A DNA stretch of 64,000 nucleotides from Rachycentron canadum. Taxonomy: Eukaryota > Chordata > Actinopteri > Carangiformes > Rachycentridae. The notes beneath the pieces are model-generated. The model ran no database searches. It saw only the letters and a program-made list of their open reading frames with translations, and was not told where the DNA came from. The DNA lies in assembly GCA_038496675.1 (NCBI GenBank), contig CM076671.1, forward strand, positions 6,289,706 through 6,353,705, in the 5' to 3' direction. This document shows positions 46,554 through 57,775 of the stretch, one piece after another (the stretch's first letter is position 1; the number at the start of each line of letters is the position of its first letter). Position numbers and translations under genes: made by a program.

Positions 46554-48255
46554 TGAGGACTCATAAAGCCCCAGCTGGAAGACTCTTGTACCATACTAAC
46601 CCTCCAGATGTCCAAAGTGCATCTCCATGCAGTTCAGTGACATGTCATGGGGCTATGTCCATTAGGAGACATCCAAAGGGGCAGTAGCACAATGCATGAC
46701 TGTCTGTATGATACTGCATTGGTTTCAGCTCTTTTGTGTTTTATTTTATTTTGTTCCTCACATGAAAAGCCTGTTCTTCTATCTTTTACAAATTCACCAC
46801 TGATAACACATTCCTCCTTCCCCATTATAACCACTGCAGGACTGGTCCATTACTTGTCTTCACCAGAGAAAATGTACAGTAAAGGTACAGTATGGCCAGT
46901 ATGTGCCAATGAGTCTGAAAGAGTCTCAGGTTTTACACTGCTGGATGCGAGTGACTAGATTTCAAAACCATCAAATGCATCTAAACATGACAACAACTTG
47001 AGCAAGTGGTTGTCTCAGGCACAGCTCTCCATATTTAGAGAAGAGCAGACAGAACTCAAACACTTTTGATTACACTAATATCTCTCAGCTTTAAAGAAAA
47101 ATGGAAGGAAAAAAAATGTGATGTTGTCAAGGCAACCGCAGTCAGGGTGCTAAATCTCCCGATCCTCTTTGGGAGGAAATGATCTATGGCGTGGTGATTG
47201 GTATATTCTATTGATATCCATCATTCTTGTTTCCTTTTTCATCTGCTGAGCTAAATAGGTTGCCGTCCAGCGACTGTCATGACTGATCTGTCGTGCCAAC
47301 CTTGTACTTTCACACAGGATTCAACAGGGTTTGATCCACTTCAAAAAATTTTTGATTCTTTTCAGCTTTGCCTGGGAGGCATTCAAACAATTGACATGTG
47401 TTTAATTGGCAGCTGTGTTCTGAGGATTGATCAGTAAATTACAGGAAGAAAGAAAACAACAATCCAACCAAAAGCATGTAGCAGAGAGAACAACATACAC
47501 AAAAGCAAAGCTACAGCGTATGCATAAAAATAAATCACAGTATAATGTAAAAGTCAAAAGGTGCACAGTGTGCAGGGAATCATATTTGAAATCATTTTTT
47601 TGTCTTTTCATTTGTGGCATTTTCTATTAAAAATGAATGACTTGACAAGAAATTGTTCACACTTCACTTAGAACTAAGTTTGAATAAAACAAATCACATC
47701 ACAACTCATTTATCCACCAGTGAAGTTGGATGAAGGTTATGTTTTCATCCCGTTCTCTTTGTCTGAAGAAAAATTATGCAAGACAAATCTGGTTTTTATG
47801 TAAAACATTTTGGTGATGTAGGTGCAGAAAAAGGAATCATTTTCACACATTTCAGTGCTTGTCTGATGAGAAAATATAATTTAATACCTCAGCAGAAAAT
47901 ACCCTAATACAAAAATGACTAAAATGACATTTCTTGGTGCTTTCCAAACTGACCCAAAAATAAAAAGACAACTTCTTCTAATCTTAAAGGTTTAGTTTTA
48001 CGACCATGCTCCATCCACCCATTTGTGGCACATATTTTGAAGAGCATCAACCCATTTGCACCTGTTTCAAACCAGAAACCTGGGGCTCTTCAAACCATCT
48101 GAACAACCCATTCTGTCATTTTCCAAGCATTAGATTAAAAAAATTGGCACCATCTTATATCTGTGCTTTAAGTAGCAGATAGGGTAATGATTTATGTCCG
48201 GGGTCTGATATTTCCCATCTCCTTTCCAGGAAACTGTCCTCGAGGCAGGGAACAA
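46554..48255. other. Noncoding DNA, nothing recognised
   Basis: A 103-codon plus frame (46647-46958) and several opposing frames lack domains. No simple repeats above 8 bp. Confidence 0.45.
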
Positions 48256-48575
48256 CACAAAAATTTCAATTATCCTGAGCCAAAATAATTGTGATTCACA
48301 ATATTGACTGTGAATGGCTGCAAAACATTTGTTAAATAACAGATATTTTATCACAGATACAACACATCTTTTTGAGTGAAAAACATTAATATAATGATTA
48401 GAGTATTTCAATCAGGCTCTATCACACAGTCTTTGGTTGGTGAGCTAGATGCATTTTCAAATCACTCGTGTTATGATATTAACAATTATCTATTAATGAT
48501 GGAAATTCCCTACAATCACCTTATTTTGAGTTTCTTTTATTGTGATAGAATCATATATCGTCCAATTCCTACTGT
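48256..48575 (-). mobile_element. Possible hAT-like miniature element remnant
   Basis: The complement reads GTGAATCACAATTATTTTGG near 48298-48279 and GACGATATATGATTCTATC near 48563-48544 (GGACGATATATGAT at the right end). Both are phrases typical of teleost hAT-type miniature repeats and resemble the fragment at 13.5 kb. It is heavily diverged and has no defined ends. Confidence 0.25.
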
Positions 48576-49717
48576 CCTCACAGGACAATTCTCAAAAATG
48601 GTACTGAGCTGACATTATTTACAAGTATGACCAATAAGGAACTAATAAGGTAGAAAAGGTGTTAAATTCTTACGTGTATGTTTGAATTTTTAAAAAACAA
48701 GGTTTATTTTCTGTTTTTCTTTGATGCCAATTAAACGCATGAGATGTGGATGTTTTGAACTTTACCCCCCTGCTACCTGTCTTCATTTTAAGATAAGATA
48801 ACCAGCTCCTGCTTTAATGCTGGTCGGATGAGAAGATGAGCCTTGGTGCCACGGCACCATCATCTCTGAAAAACCCCTTTTGAAAAGCACACAACCTCAT
48901 TGTGTTTCAAATACTGCACGGCGTGGATTACATCTATTCACTTTGCTGTGCGCTTCATGGGGCCCGCTGCCGCTTCAACGTCGTCGGGAAGCTGCTTCAT
49001 TGTCTCGTAGCTTTATATGACTGGATTACTTCACCTTACTTTCCATCTGTTCAGCCTATTTACTGTATATTTTCATTCATGAATAATGCCATGCATGTTT
49101 CAGTGAAAACACACACTGTTTGCAAGTAAAGCTCCAGATTAGTGTGTGAAGCTATCAGGTGGCATATTGTAAAATCAGGATAAAATGCTCCTAATAATCC
49201 ACTTGAGGAAAGACACGCATTTTGCAGTTGTGAAACTCTTCTCCTAATCAATGCAAAGTAATGAGCTGTATTACCATAAAACAAGAGCTATTTACAAAAC
49301 TGTGGATCTGCCAGATTTGAGAGGGGTGGGGGGGGGTGGGGGGTCCGCTTGATGTTATGTAAATTAAGGCACTGCATGAATACTTACTTGATCAGAGCAA
49401 AACATGTGAGATATATGAGAGAAAGCTGGATTTGAGTGCTTGAATCAAGTGAGGAATTATTTTATACAGACATTACACTATTTACCATCTTTTATTTTGA
49501 CACATTCACAATGATCCAACATAAACCAAGCACATTTGTTGCCTAAACCTAACCACACATAGGACTGTGGATGTGACAATTGTGCGCTTTTAGTGTGCCC
49601 TCCATCCACCCCGACCAATTCCTGTTGCTGTTAATTAATGCAGTGCTTCATTCATTCATTCAGAAAATCATTATGATGCAAACACCAGGTCCTTATAGGG
49701 AAACAGTTTTGTTGTAA
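48576..49717. other. Noncoding DNA with a G-rich tract
   Basis: GGGG, G9 and G6 runs separated by single T bases (49323-49343) are quadruplex-prone. Nothing else is recognised. Frames at 48902-49284 have no domain. Confidence 0.5.
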
Positions 49718-49898
49718 ACTCTAAACCTTTGCTGTAAATTTACAGTGAAATGTGAACAATGCTCTACTGTATTAATGTCATACAGTGCCAGACTGTAAAC
49801 TGCAATGCATTCTGGGAGAAAAAAACACCTGATTACAGCATTTTCACAGAATGCCAATTTGCTTTAAACTTCACTGTAAATAGCTGAGCATCTTGGGA
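49718..49898. mobile_element. 'ACTGTAAATTTACAGT' teleost repeat, copy 1
   Basis: GCTGTAAATTTACAGTG, TCTACTGTATTAATGTC, ATACAGTGCCAGACTGTAAA, GCAATGCATTCTGGGAG and CTTCACTGTAAATAGC are typical of a palindrome-rich teleost miniature repeat. ATGCATTCTGGGA is also the complement of the core of a ZNF143-type site (TCCCAGAATGCAT). A diverged second copy lies at 50831-51031. Confidence 0.45.
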
Positions 49899-50018
49899 AA
49901 GTGAAAGAGGGCTTTAAAGATTTTAAAAAATATCTGATACAGGGTCATGGGTTAAGGCTGTTTTTGCATTTTATTTTTCTAGACGTTTGCCTCCAACCAC
50001 CTCAGCTTTTTGTCACAG

Positions 50019-50237
50019 TTGTGCAAAGCTGCGATGATCGAGGCGACCCACCGGGGGACCAAGACCCAGGGCGCTTCAAGAGCCGCTGCTGCCGACCACT
50101 GTACACAATCCCCCGGACACCGCCGCGCTGTGCGAGAGGCACCGCAAACAAGAGCCCCGGAGACGGGCCGTGCACCGTACTCCCAGCGGCAGAGAGAGAG
50201 AGAGAGGAGGGCGACGAAGCAAGTTCGATTGACTCAG
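50019..50237 (+). CDS. Candidate CpG-rich exon of an unknown gene
   Basis: This 219-bp segment holds about 20 CpGs in a window where they are rare. It is bounded by an acceptor (CAGCTTTTTGTCACAG, ends 50018) and a consensus donor (ACTCAG|GTAAGTCAC at 50238). An ATG at 50034 with G at -3 opens a frame of 68 codons to the donor. Its first dozen codons after ATG nearly all end in G or C, as in a CpG-island first coding exon. The product is basic and low-complexity: MIEATHRGTKTQG, an alanine run, then an Arg/Gln/Glu-rich end (RQRERERR) from a (GA)n at 50191-50206. A second frame (from 49901) is also open. It could be 5' UTR, a lncRNA exon or a CpG islet. No family is recognised. Confidence 0.35.
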
Positions 50238-50469
50238 GTAAGTCACAATGTTTGTTCTGCCTTAAAGTGTCAAAATGTTTATTATCCCTAACAAAAGGGA
50301 AAAAAATTACTGAGACTTTCTCCAGTTGAATTTCTGTCATTTAGGCATGTCTGTTTTCTGTCTTTTGTCTTTTTGTCAAGCTCTTTGACCTCTTTGATTG
50401 ATGTGTCACATTCATAGACTGATGCCGCCTGAAAGATAAATATTTATTACGTCCTGCATTATTTTACAG

Positions 50470-50725
50470 GACCTGCATTGATATTAATCCTGAGTGGCAC
50501 AAAATCCATGAGCGGGTTCAGACCAAGACGAGCCGGAGGAACAAAGAGAGGATGACATCAGTGAATGTGCAGGTCTGCACTCATCAAGGAGCTCAGTGAC
50601 TTTGCTTGATCTTTCACACACACACAGATGCAAACACTCACTCAGCAAACACTGTCTGCACAGCTGTTTAAATTATGAATTGTCATGTTTTTATTTCAAT
50701 AAATAATTAAAAAAAGAACTGCATA
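50470..50725 (+). other. Candidate terminal exon with poly(A) signal
   Basis: The acceptor CTGCATTATTTTACAG ends at 50469. Joined to the exon ending at 50237, the ATG frame gains DLH and stops, giving a 71-residue product. The frame of the longer upstream ORF would run on as PALILILSGTK... to a stop after about 24 codons. A third frame is open from 50471 to TGA at 50599-50601. AATAAA lies at 50698-50703, so a transcript end near 50720 is plausible. GTGCAG|GTCTGC at 50572 is a weak alternative donor. All of this is sequence inference and no transcript is known. Confidence 0.25.
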
Positions 50726-50830
50726 ATTAATGTTTTCATTGTCTTGTCATTAAATTGTTTATCATCATTATCAGTAGTGATTGTACTACAGTAACATTCT
50801 TTACTTTTCTTTCTTTACTTCTTGAAATTA

Positions 50831-51031
50831 CATACTGTAAACATACAGTAATTTATTGACAAAACTAAAAAGAACAGTGCTATAAATTTACAAGAAGACG
50901 GTCAAGAACTGCTTAAGTATTTTTAGTAACCACCTGTTATTCTAAAATACAGTAAGAAACTATAAAAAATACAGTACTTAGCTGCCAGTTAATGACTTAT
51001 GACTGTAAATATACAGTGTGAGGTTTTACCG
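50831..51031. mobile_element. 'ACTGTAAATTTACAGT' teleost repeat, copy 2
   Basis: CATACTGTAAACATACAGTA, TATAAATTTACAAG, AAAATACAGTAAG, AATACAGTACTTAGCTGCC and GACTGTAAATATACAGTG share the alternating TACTGTAAA/TTTACAGTA words of copy 1 at 49718. The ends are not defined, and relative orientation cannot be fixed because the words are palindromic. Confidence 0.45.
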
Positions 51032-51231
51032 TGTGTGTATGTATGTAATAGGAGGCAGGGTTGATGAACAGCCAATGTGTTTGAGGACATATAATGTGCA
51101 TTATATGTATGTGATCTGTATGTTTTTCAGACACAAGCTTCTGAAATAAAATCCCACCTGAGACAACAGAGAATATCTATACATGATAAATGAACTACAC
51201 TGTTGTTGTCTCTCTGCCTCCGCAGCACAAT
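51032..51231. other. Noncoding spacer
   Basis: Nothing recognised. Confidence 0.5.
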
Positions 51232-51330
51232 ACCTTTCATTCACCCATTCACTCACACAAACAGTGGTGGAGCTGCCATGTAAGATGATGGCCAATTCTT
51301 AGGTTTAGTTGCTCAAGGACACAATTGTCA
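51232..51330 (-). mobile_element. SINE 3'-half fragment (minus)
   Basis: CATTCACCCATTCACTCACA, CAGTGGTGGAGCTGCCATG and AGTTGCTCAAGGACACAATT form the complement of the body of the same SINE type as at 32423-32640 (GAATGGGTGAATG, CATGGCAGC, TGTCCTTG-type phrases). The tRNA-like head is missing. Confidence 0.5.
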
Positions 51331-52897
51331 CCATTGTTACGATGCAAAAAGGAGCCAAGGCCTGAATCATGAACTCTACATGTTAACCCAAAGCAACACC
51401 ATCACAACAATGGAGCCTGTGGTCTTCCAACATACAACAGGCAACAACAATACCATCAAGGCCAATGTTTTTGTCGTCAAAGGATGTGATGCCTGCAAAA
51501 AACTAGTTCCATGCAGAAGGAGAACACGAGATGTGCTGTCGAGGGAGGTCCAGAAAGAATTCAGATCCAGTACAAGGAGAATCGAGCTCTGTCTGCTTGA
51601 GTCAGGAAGCCTGATCAATAGCAGCGAACAGCAACAGCATCTGTCTGTTTAGCTAAAATTGGCATAACTTCGTTGACATGACCAATTAGCACAGCCCTAA
51701 AGAAGCATAATTTCAGTTGTGACAACAATTAGTAATAATAATAATAATAAGTGCTGAGGTTTTGAGGGCTAACGGGTGGTGACGAGTGGAGGACACTCAC
51801 CTATGGACAATTAAGTATACAAAGACACTTAAACACTAATACTGAGTCATTATAGAGCAGCAAATATAAAACTTTAATTGATCTGGTTTTAAAGCTTTTC
51901 TCTGTTATGTGTTAAATATGACTGGATCGCCTTTTTTCTAGAGAACTTATAACAATGACAAGCTTAACTGACATTGAAAATGTGAGAATTAAAATAAGAT
52001 GTTAAAAAACAATACAAAAACTACAGTATCTACTTCAAAAACTCTTCATTTCCACTTTATTCTGAAGTGGAGAAGGAAAAAAATGGCAAATAACGGCAAG
52101 GATGCGCACTGAAAACTGATATCGGAGTAAATATAAGAAAATACATGGAAATCTAAATATCATTTCTTGGTATAACCTTCTATATGTTAAGAATAGACAT
52201 AGCTAGGTCTGTATTTTTGCACTGATTTTGTTATTCAAATATCAAGAAGTGCTCAACTTCCTGTTGGCAAATATAATGATCTATTGGTTTATACTGGAAG
52301 TTCTGAGACCTCATCAAGAGGCAACTTTTTTTTTTTACATGCACACACACACATAGAAGACGGATCAGCCCACACTCAAACCCACCGCCTTAGATCAGAT
52401 GACTAATCTCTTCAGAGTTTGTACCTACCAACCGAATATATTAAAGCCTCTGTATCAGTTAGGTTGTACATAATCTTTTCATTTGGTATACATGACGCTA
52501 AATCATTAGTCCATTAGTTCAGATGTAGGTGGTTGTTCATCTTTTTTTCATTTGCCGGCAATTCTACTACATTTGAGTTTGTTTTTATTGACTTTTATCA
52601 CCCAACAGGGTGACTCTTGGTTCTGTGGGGATGGATCCTCCTGAGAGAATTAACTTCAACCAAAATATGAACTTAATACTATCCCAAACACACGTTCCCA
52701 GCCTTATTAGCTAATGTTTTAAAATGTGTTTATCTGCATAGTTTCTATCCCAAAGGACAATTAAAAACAGTGCATCTTCCTAAGCTGAGACAAATAAATA
52801 TATCATGTCCAGAATTTTTAAAAAGATGTATCTAATCTTCCATTATATTATATTGGAGTTAAAATTCAACTTGTTTGGGGTATCATGGATTTAATGA
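51331..52897. other. Noncoding DNA; unidentified 90-codon frame and (TAA)6
   Basis: The plus frame 51380-51652 contains NVFVVKGCDACKKLVPC then RRRTRDVLSREVQKEF, which looks more protein-like than most frames here. It has no identified family, and its opposite strand is also open. (TAA)6 lies at 51733-51750. A T10 run (52328-52337) and a short (CA)n follow near 52341-52353. Confidence 0.35.
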
Positions 52898-53428
52898 ATG
52901 TATATGGAAGAGCTAGAAAAGAAGATCACATGTAAACTAAACATAAACCTTTTTAAAACAGACTTGTGCTCTCCCAGGTGTCCCCACGCTGCTCATACCG
53001 CAATCCATTCAGGGAAATTAAATATTTGCATGCCCTTCATCTTTTGTACTGTCCTTTATTTGGTCCCAGCAGAGAGATATATTCAGCAAACATCGCATTT
53101 TCAATATTTAGAGAGGTTAAATCGCTGCAGATATAATATTTGTGAAATTTGTTGGGCCGCAAACACACATTTGAGATGTAAGATCCAAACTCTGACATGT
53201 CTCCCATGTTGTGATCAGCAAAGTTGGCTCTGCTTTCACCGGCCAAGTCTTGTAAGCAGCCAGCTGGTGCCTAAGAGTGGCCCAAAACTTTCTAAGCCAA
53301 CCGGCTTTCTCTGCCACTGCTGCACACTGGGGCCAAAACAAACATCTGATAACTACTGCCAACACAGCAACAAAAAGAGAGGAAAAGCTAAACTGCATAT
53401 TATCATGAAATACAATCTGCTTAAATGA
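52898..53428 (+). other. Longest complete open frame, 176 codons, probably fortuitous
   Basis: It begins MYMEELEKKITCK and is cysteine-rich, but no regular cysteine spacing, signal peptide or transmembrane segment fits a known family. The first ATG has no distinct promoter or splice context. Stop-free runs of this size are expected at a rate near one per window of this composition. I do not annotate it as a gene. Confidence 0.15.
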
Positions 53429-55507
53429 ATGTGATTTTTTTTAAACAGATTTTCGGTCTGTTAGTCCAGCCTTGGTTGCTGTACTGAGCTTTTCTTGAAT
53501 TATTATTGGCCTTATGATTTTGTCTGTGCAGTAGAAGTTTTTCATGAGCCGACTCTATGGATAATTAATTAATTCACACTTGCGCCTGCTGTGAAATAAT
53601 CTCAGTAATCTCATGACGACATAAAGGATCCAGATTTTATGCAACCAAAGCCTCATTTGGCTCAAAAAAAAGAGCATGAAATCCAGCTCAAACCTGCAAG
53701 AGTTGCAAAGAATCTGCTTTAATCTCTAGAACATGGTGGGACTTTTTCAACACAGTGGGTGAGGTGTTCATGTGATTAAAACAAGACGGCACAATCGCTT
53801 GTTTGGTAACAAGTCTTCCAGGAAGTCGTCGGTTTCTACCAGGTAGTCTGGTGCTCAATTAGCTCATATTCAAAAGTCCATTTCTTCCCCAGTGTTTTCC
53901 CGGCGGCCTCTAAAAATCCCATTCATTTTTAATGAGACTTGTGACTTATGAGCATCTTCTTTGGACACATACACAGAGACAAAGACACACACAGTACACG
54001 ATGCACTTTTAAAACATAATGAAAAATTCAAATGGAATTGCCTCAGACAAAATTCATTTAAAATTAACATTTGTTTCTGCTTCTTTCAGGTGGAGCATTC
54101 TAGAGCAATGTGAACTTGCTCAAAGCGTAAATATTCATGTCAGGTATTTTGTCAGTTTGCTTGTATGTCTTTTTAATAACCTTCTGGAGCTCAGGCTCAG
54201 TCAGACAAACAAGAGAGCAGAACTTTCATTTTCCATCAGGTCATCATTCACACCCATGGGAACAAGCATGTTACAAGATCTAGGACTGTAATCACAGTCA
54301 AACTGCAGTCTGGGGACGACTCAGCTTGAATTGAGCATGTGCTGCTTTCTTTGCCCTGAACTGAGCTTCCAAGACAACAGATGAAGACCGAGGAAGTAAT
54401 GACACACAGATGAAACCACATTTTCACAAGTGTCAGATAGACCCTGGGTAGTCCGGGTGGATGCTGCAAAACATTTGAAGTCATTACAAGTCCTGCAACA
54501 AAAAGTCAACACCTCCTATGTCTGGTCTAGTTCAGTCTGGAGCAGCTTCATCCCCCTTGTAAACTGATCGTGGTGCCTGATCACCACCTTTAGTCCTTAC
54601 TATATTGATATATCTCTAAAACTTTACTTAATTCAGTATGTTTCAGTGTGGCGTTGCCATTTTTAATTCCACCATTCTGGCTGCAGGGTTAATGAAGAGG
54701 AAAAGAGTCCTTTGTCTGACTTAAACCCCCTTCTTATTAAACTATGATTTGTGAGCTTGTTAAAATCAGAGCCTTCTTTTCCCTCAGTCTAACTCACGTT
54801 ACCCTCAGAGGATTCAGTATCACTCAGTCTCTCCGACTCTCATTCCCTTTCAACTTTCATACCTTGCACCTTGATAAAAGCTAAATACTAGACTGACTGC
54901 ATAGCTTGACAAAAGCTTGAACGTACTGTGTAGCAGAAAGCAAAAATCTATCCACCTTCGTTTCACCTGGGACTAAGAGAAACAAATGAAAGGAAGTAGC
55001 TTTTCTTGGAATAATATGCTCTCCTGTAGCTCAAGTTAATCCCCAATCAATGCATTTTAGGTAATCAAACACTGAAATGGAAAAGTAATTGTGTGTAAAG
55101 TGCGCTCCACTCCATTCACGCAATAAAAGGCATTGGGGATGCAGTTTGGAGGCCGACAATCTAAATGGAATCTCGTAGTTTCCCCTTTAACGCTTTCCTC
55201 GCAGGCCTTACTCTCAATGGAGCATTTGATACAGATCAGACAGAATTGGAGAGGATAAAGTTCAGCGATGAGACTTTTTTTCCTCCCTTGTTCACAATTC
55301 ATGGTGACTCTCTCATACATGGCTGGCTGCCATTTAAAGCCTTCGAAATAATATTTCCTTTTAAGTCTAATATCAGGTTCAGTTAATTTCCATTCATCCA
55401 TGTGCTGAGACACACATACAAGCATTCATGTGGAAAACTGCAGAGGTAGGTAGAGGTAGAGACAACGGCAGACTGTTATTTATCACTCACTCTGACAGGT
55501 CTATTTA
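53429..55507. other. Noncoding DNA, nothing recognised
   Basis: The 122-codon minus frame (55057-55425) and the 90-codon plus frame (54019-54291) have no domain. No simple repeats above 8 bp. Confidence 0.45.
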
Positions 55508-55880
55508 GTACAGGCCTACTGGATGTCTACTGGGTTCATGCCTTCTGGGTACAAGTCTATGAGTACAGGCCTACTGGATGTCTACTGGGTGCAGGTACTA
55601 AGTGAGGCATTTTAACATTTCATGTTGGAAACGGCAAACAACCACAACAAGGTGCAAAACGACAGGTCTACTAGGCCCAGGTATTCTGGGTACAGGCCTT
55701 CTGGATACAGGTGCTGAGTGAGGTGATTCAACATTTCATGTTGGAAACAACCGCAAAAAGACGCAAAATGGCAAAGAGATGGCAAACTATAAAAACGGAT
55801 GAAAACTATTATGAGGAAATAAATAAAAAAACGCAGACACAGACGGAATTATGCAAAATGACAACGAAGCGAAACAAATC
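55508..55880 (+). repeat. Minisatellite-like region with two nested periodicities
   Basis: A 28-bp block starting GTACAGGCCTACTGGATG is exact at 55508-55535 and 55563-55590, with a diverged third copy at 55690. A longer block with ACATTTCATGTTGGAAAC recurs at about 55601-55632 and 55717-55748, 116 bp apart. Downstream, GCAAAACGAC, GCAAAATGGC and GCAAAATGACAACG echo a teleost 'ACAAAACGACCACAAAGAG' minisatellite. The multiple-of-three spacing is not maintained, so coding origin is unlikely. Confidence 0.7.
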
Positions 55881-57589
55881 CGCAAAAAACTAGGCTGACA
55901 TGTTTTTCTTGTGTTCAAACTGGGAGGGCATCCCACTCATTTTCTGAACTTAAACCACCGCTATTTCAGACATTCAATCTTTTGTCTTCCTGTGAAAATC
56001 TATAAAAAGAATAAACACATTTCTCTTATGGTGGGAATTTGGGCCCCTAATGTCACACTCAGAAACAAAATTCTTATTATTACTTACAGAAAAAGTAACA
56101 TTGTCCATTTTAATCAGCTTTACCACTTGATGTCTGTCACAAATGGAAGCAATGACTCCCAAGAGAACAGACAGTGGCTTCCTATTAATGTCCCCCCTGT
56201 TAGCCCTGTGGTCTAACTCTGAAGCAATGATCCATGACACAAATGATTCATGGGAGCATGACATGTAATGTTTTATATTGCTGCAATGAAACTTTTATAA
56301 ATGTCACCAAAAAAAGGACAGAAAGATTGCCAGGCAGAGTAGCGCTATTCTTAGATGTAGATACTTGAGTGAGGATCAGGATTGGACAGGGTCAAATATC
56401 TATTTCAGTGTCATCTGGCAACACATCAGTTATGTTTAATTAAAACACTGAGGCGTTCCTGTTCGTGCCGCATATCATCGCTGCCCCGTCAGCCTCTCAA
56501 GCTTGGCCTGTCACAAGAAAAGAGAGCGGTGGCTGGGAGGAGCAGGTGGAGATGTCAATTCAAGCAAAAGCAAAAATGTGTCACAGTCACCTTGTATCCT
56601 GACAAACAGAGAGCTAAGGACGCAACACAAATTTGACCCATCACTGATTTTTAAACATAATACCTGATATAAAACTAGACACATTGTTTTCCCAAAGGTT
56701 TATCAAAATATCAAATGAGACAATTTGTCACACTCATCAAATTAAACCAAATCGGGGGGCAAGAAGTAAAAATTTATAAACTAAAAGGATGCTGACCCAA
56801 ACTACTTCATCCATGAGAGCGGATGAGTCACAGATCAACTTTCTGAACTCTGTGAAAGTCTGCGCTCTTCTATCCAAAATGAGCTTTCCTTAATTAAACT
56901 GCCATCAGTTTTATTTTTATTTTACCAGAAAATGTTCCCTGTAAAATCTCCTCAGGAAGATTCACTGTAATCTCTAAAGTTGGTCTGCCTTCCTCAGACG
57001 CCACAGAAGAGCAGCTCCAGTTTTTTCCTTTTGATGATTTCTTGGCTCTGGCGCTCATATTTGCAAATCTGGGCTAAGATTACAAAAAAAAAAACAAAAA
57101 AAACAAAAAGAAAACAAGCACACTAATTCTGCTATAGATGGCTCTCCATTCACAGCTATAGTTCCTAAAATATATGCATATGGGCATTTATTATAATTCA
57201 AATGTGAAATGTGCTTGTGCCAATTTATCTATGAGATAAACTGAAGGTTTATCCTGTTGCCAAAGCCACATTTTGGAATTTGAAAAAAGTAATAATAATT
57301 ATAATAAAACCCATTAATTCAAGTCATTTAGCATTTAAAAAAATTGGCAACAGATTTAAACAACCTAGTTAAACAAAGTTGTGCTAAAAAGAGGTTCAAT
57401 AGCCCAGTGAGCAATTATGTTGGAAGACAACAGGTTACTGCTTTGACCCTGAATAACCCCTCAACCTGCACACACAGGTGAACACTGGTAATGAAAATGT
57501 ATTTGGGTACCAGCACAGTTTCCAAAATATCTAAACAATTCTTTCAGTTGACTCTAATATTGTCAGTGTAAACAGCAGCACTTGTTTGT
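55881..57589. other. Noncoding DNA, nothing recognised
   Basis: A-rich run at 57086-57117. The 101-codon plus frame (55911-56216) and its mirror have no domain. CpG-bearing unique sequence lies at 56450-56530. Confidence 0.45.
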
Positions 57590-57775
57590 GCCAACCTTTT
57601 CAATCTGCATAGCTCCAATTATTTATAATTAGTGTGTCATTTGTGTCCCAGGTCACAGCGACACTGGTAATTACAAATCTTATTTTACTAGCAAACATCT
57701 CCCGTCTATCTCAGCGCTGTGGCTGCGATCAAGGCTTTAAAGCTTCTGTAGAGACAGAACAATAGTTTGGTTTCT
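57590..57775. promoter_or_regulatory. Possible conserved noncoding element
   Basis: It contains CCAATTATTTATAATTAGTG (57615-57634), a nuclear-receptor-like AGGTCA half-site at 57650-57655, GGTAATTACAAATC and CTTTAAAGC. The sequence is non-repetitive with homeodomain-type cores. Conservation is untested. Confidence 0.3.

Noticed and set aside
52898..53428. 176-codon open frame as a gene
   Set aside because: No recognisable domain, splice context or promoter. At this base composition, thousands of stop-to-stop intervals make a frame this long unsurprising.
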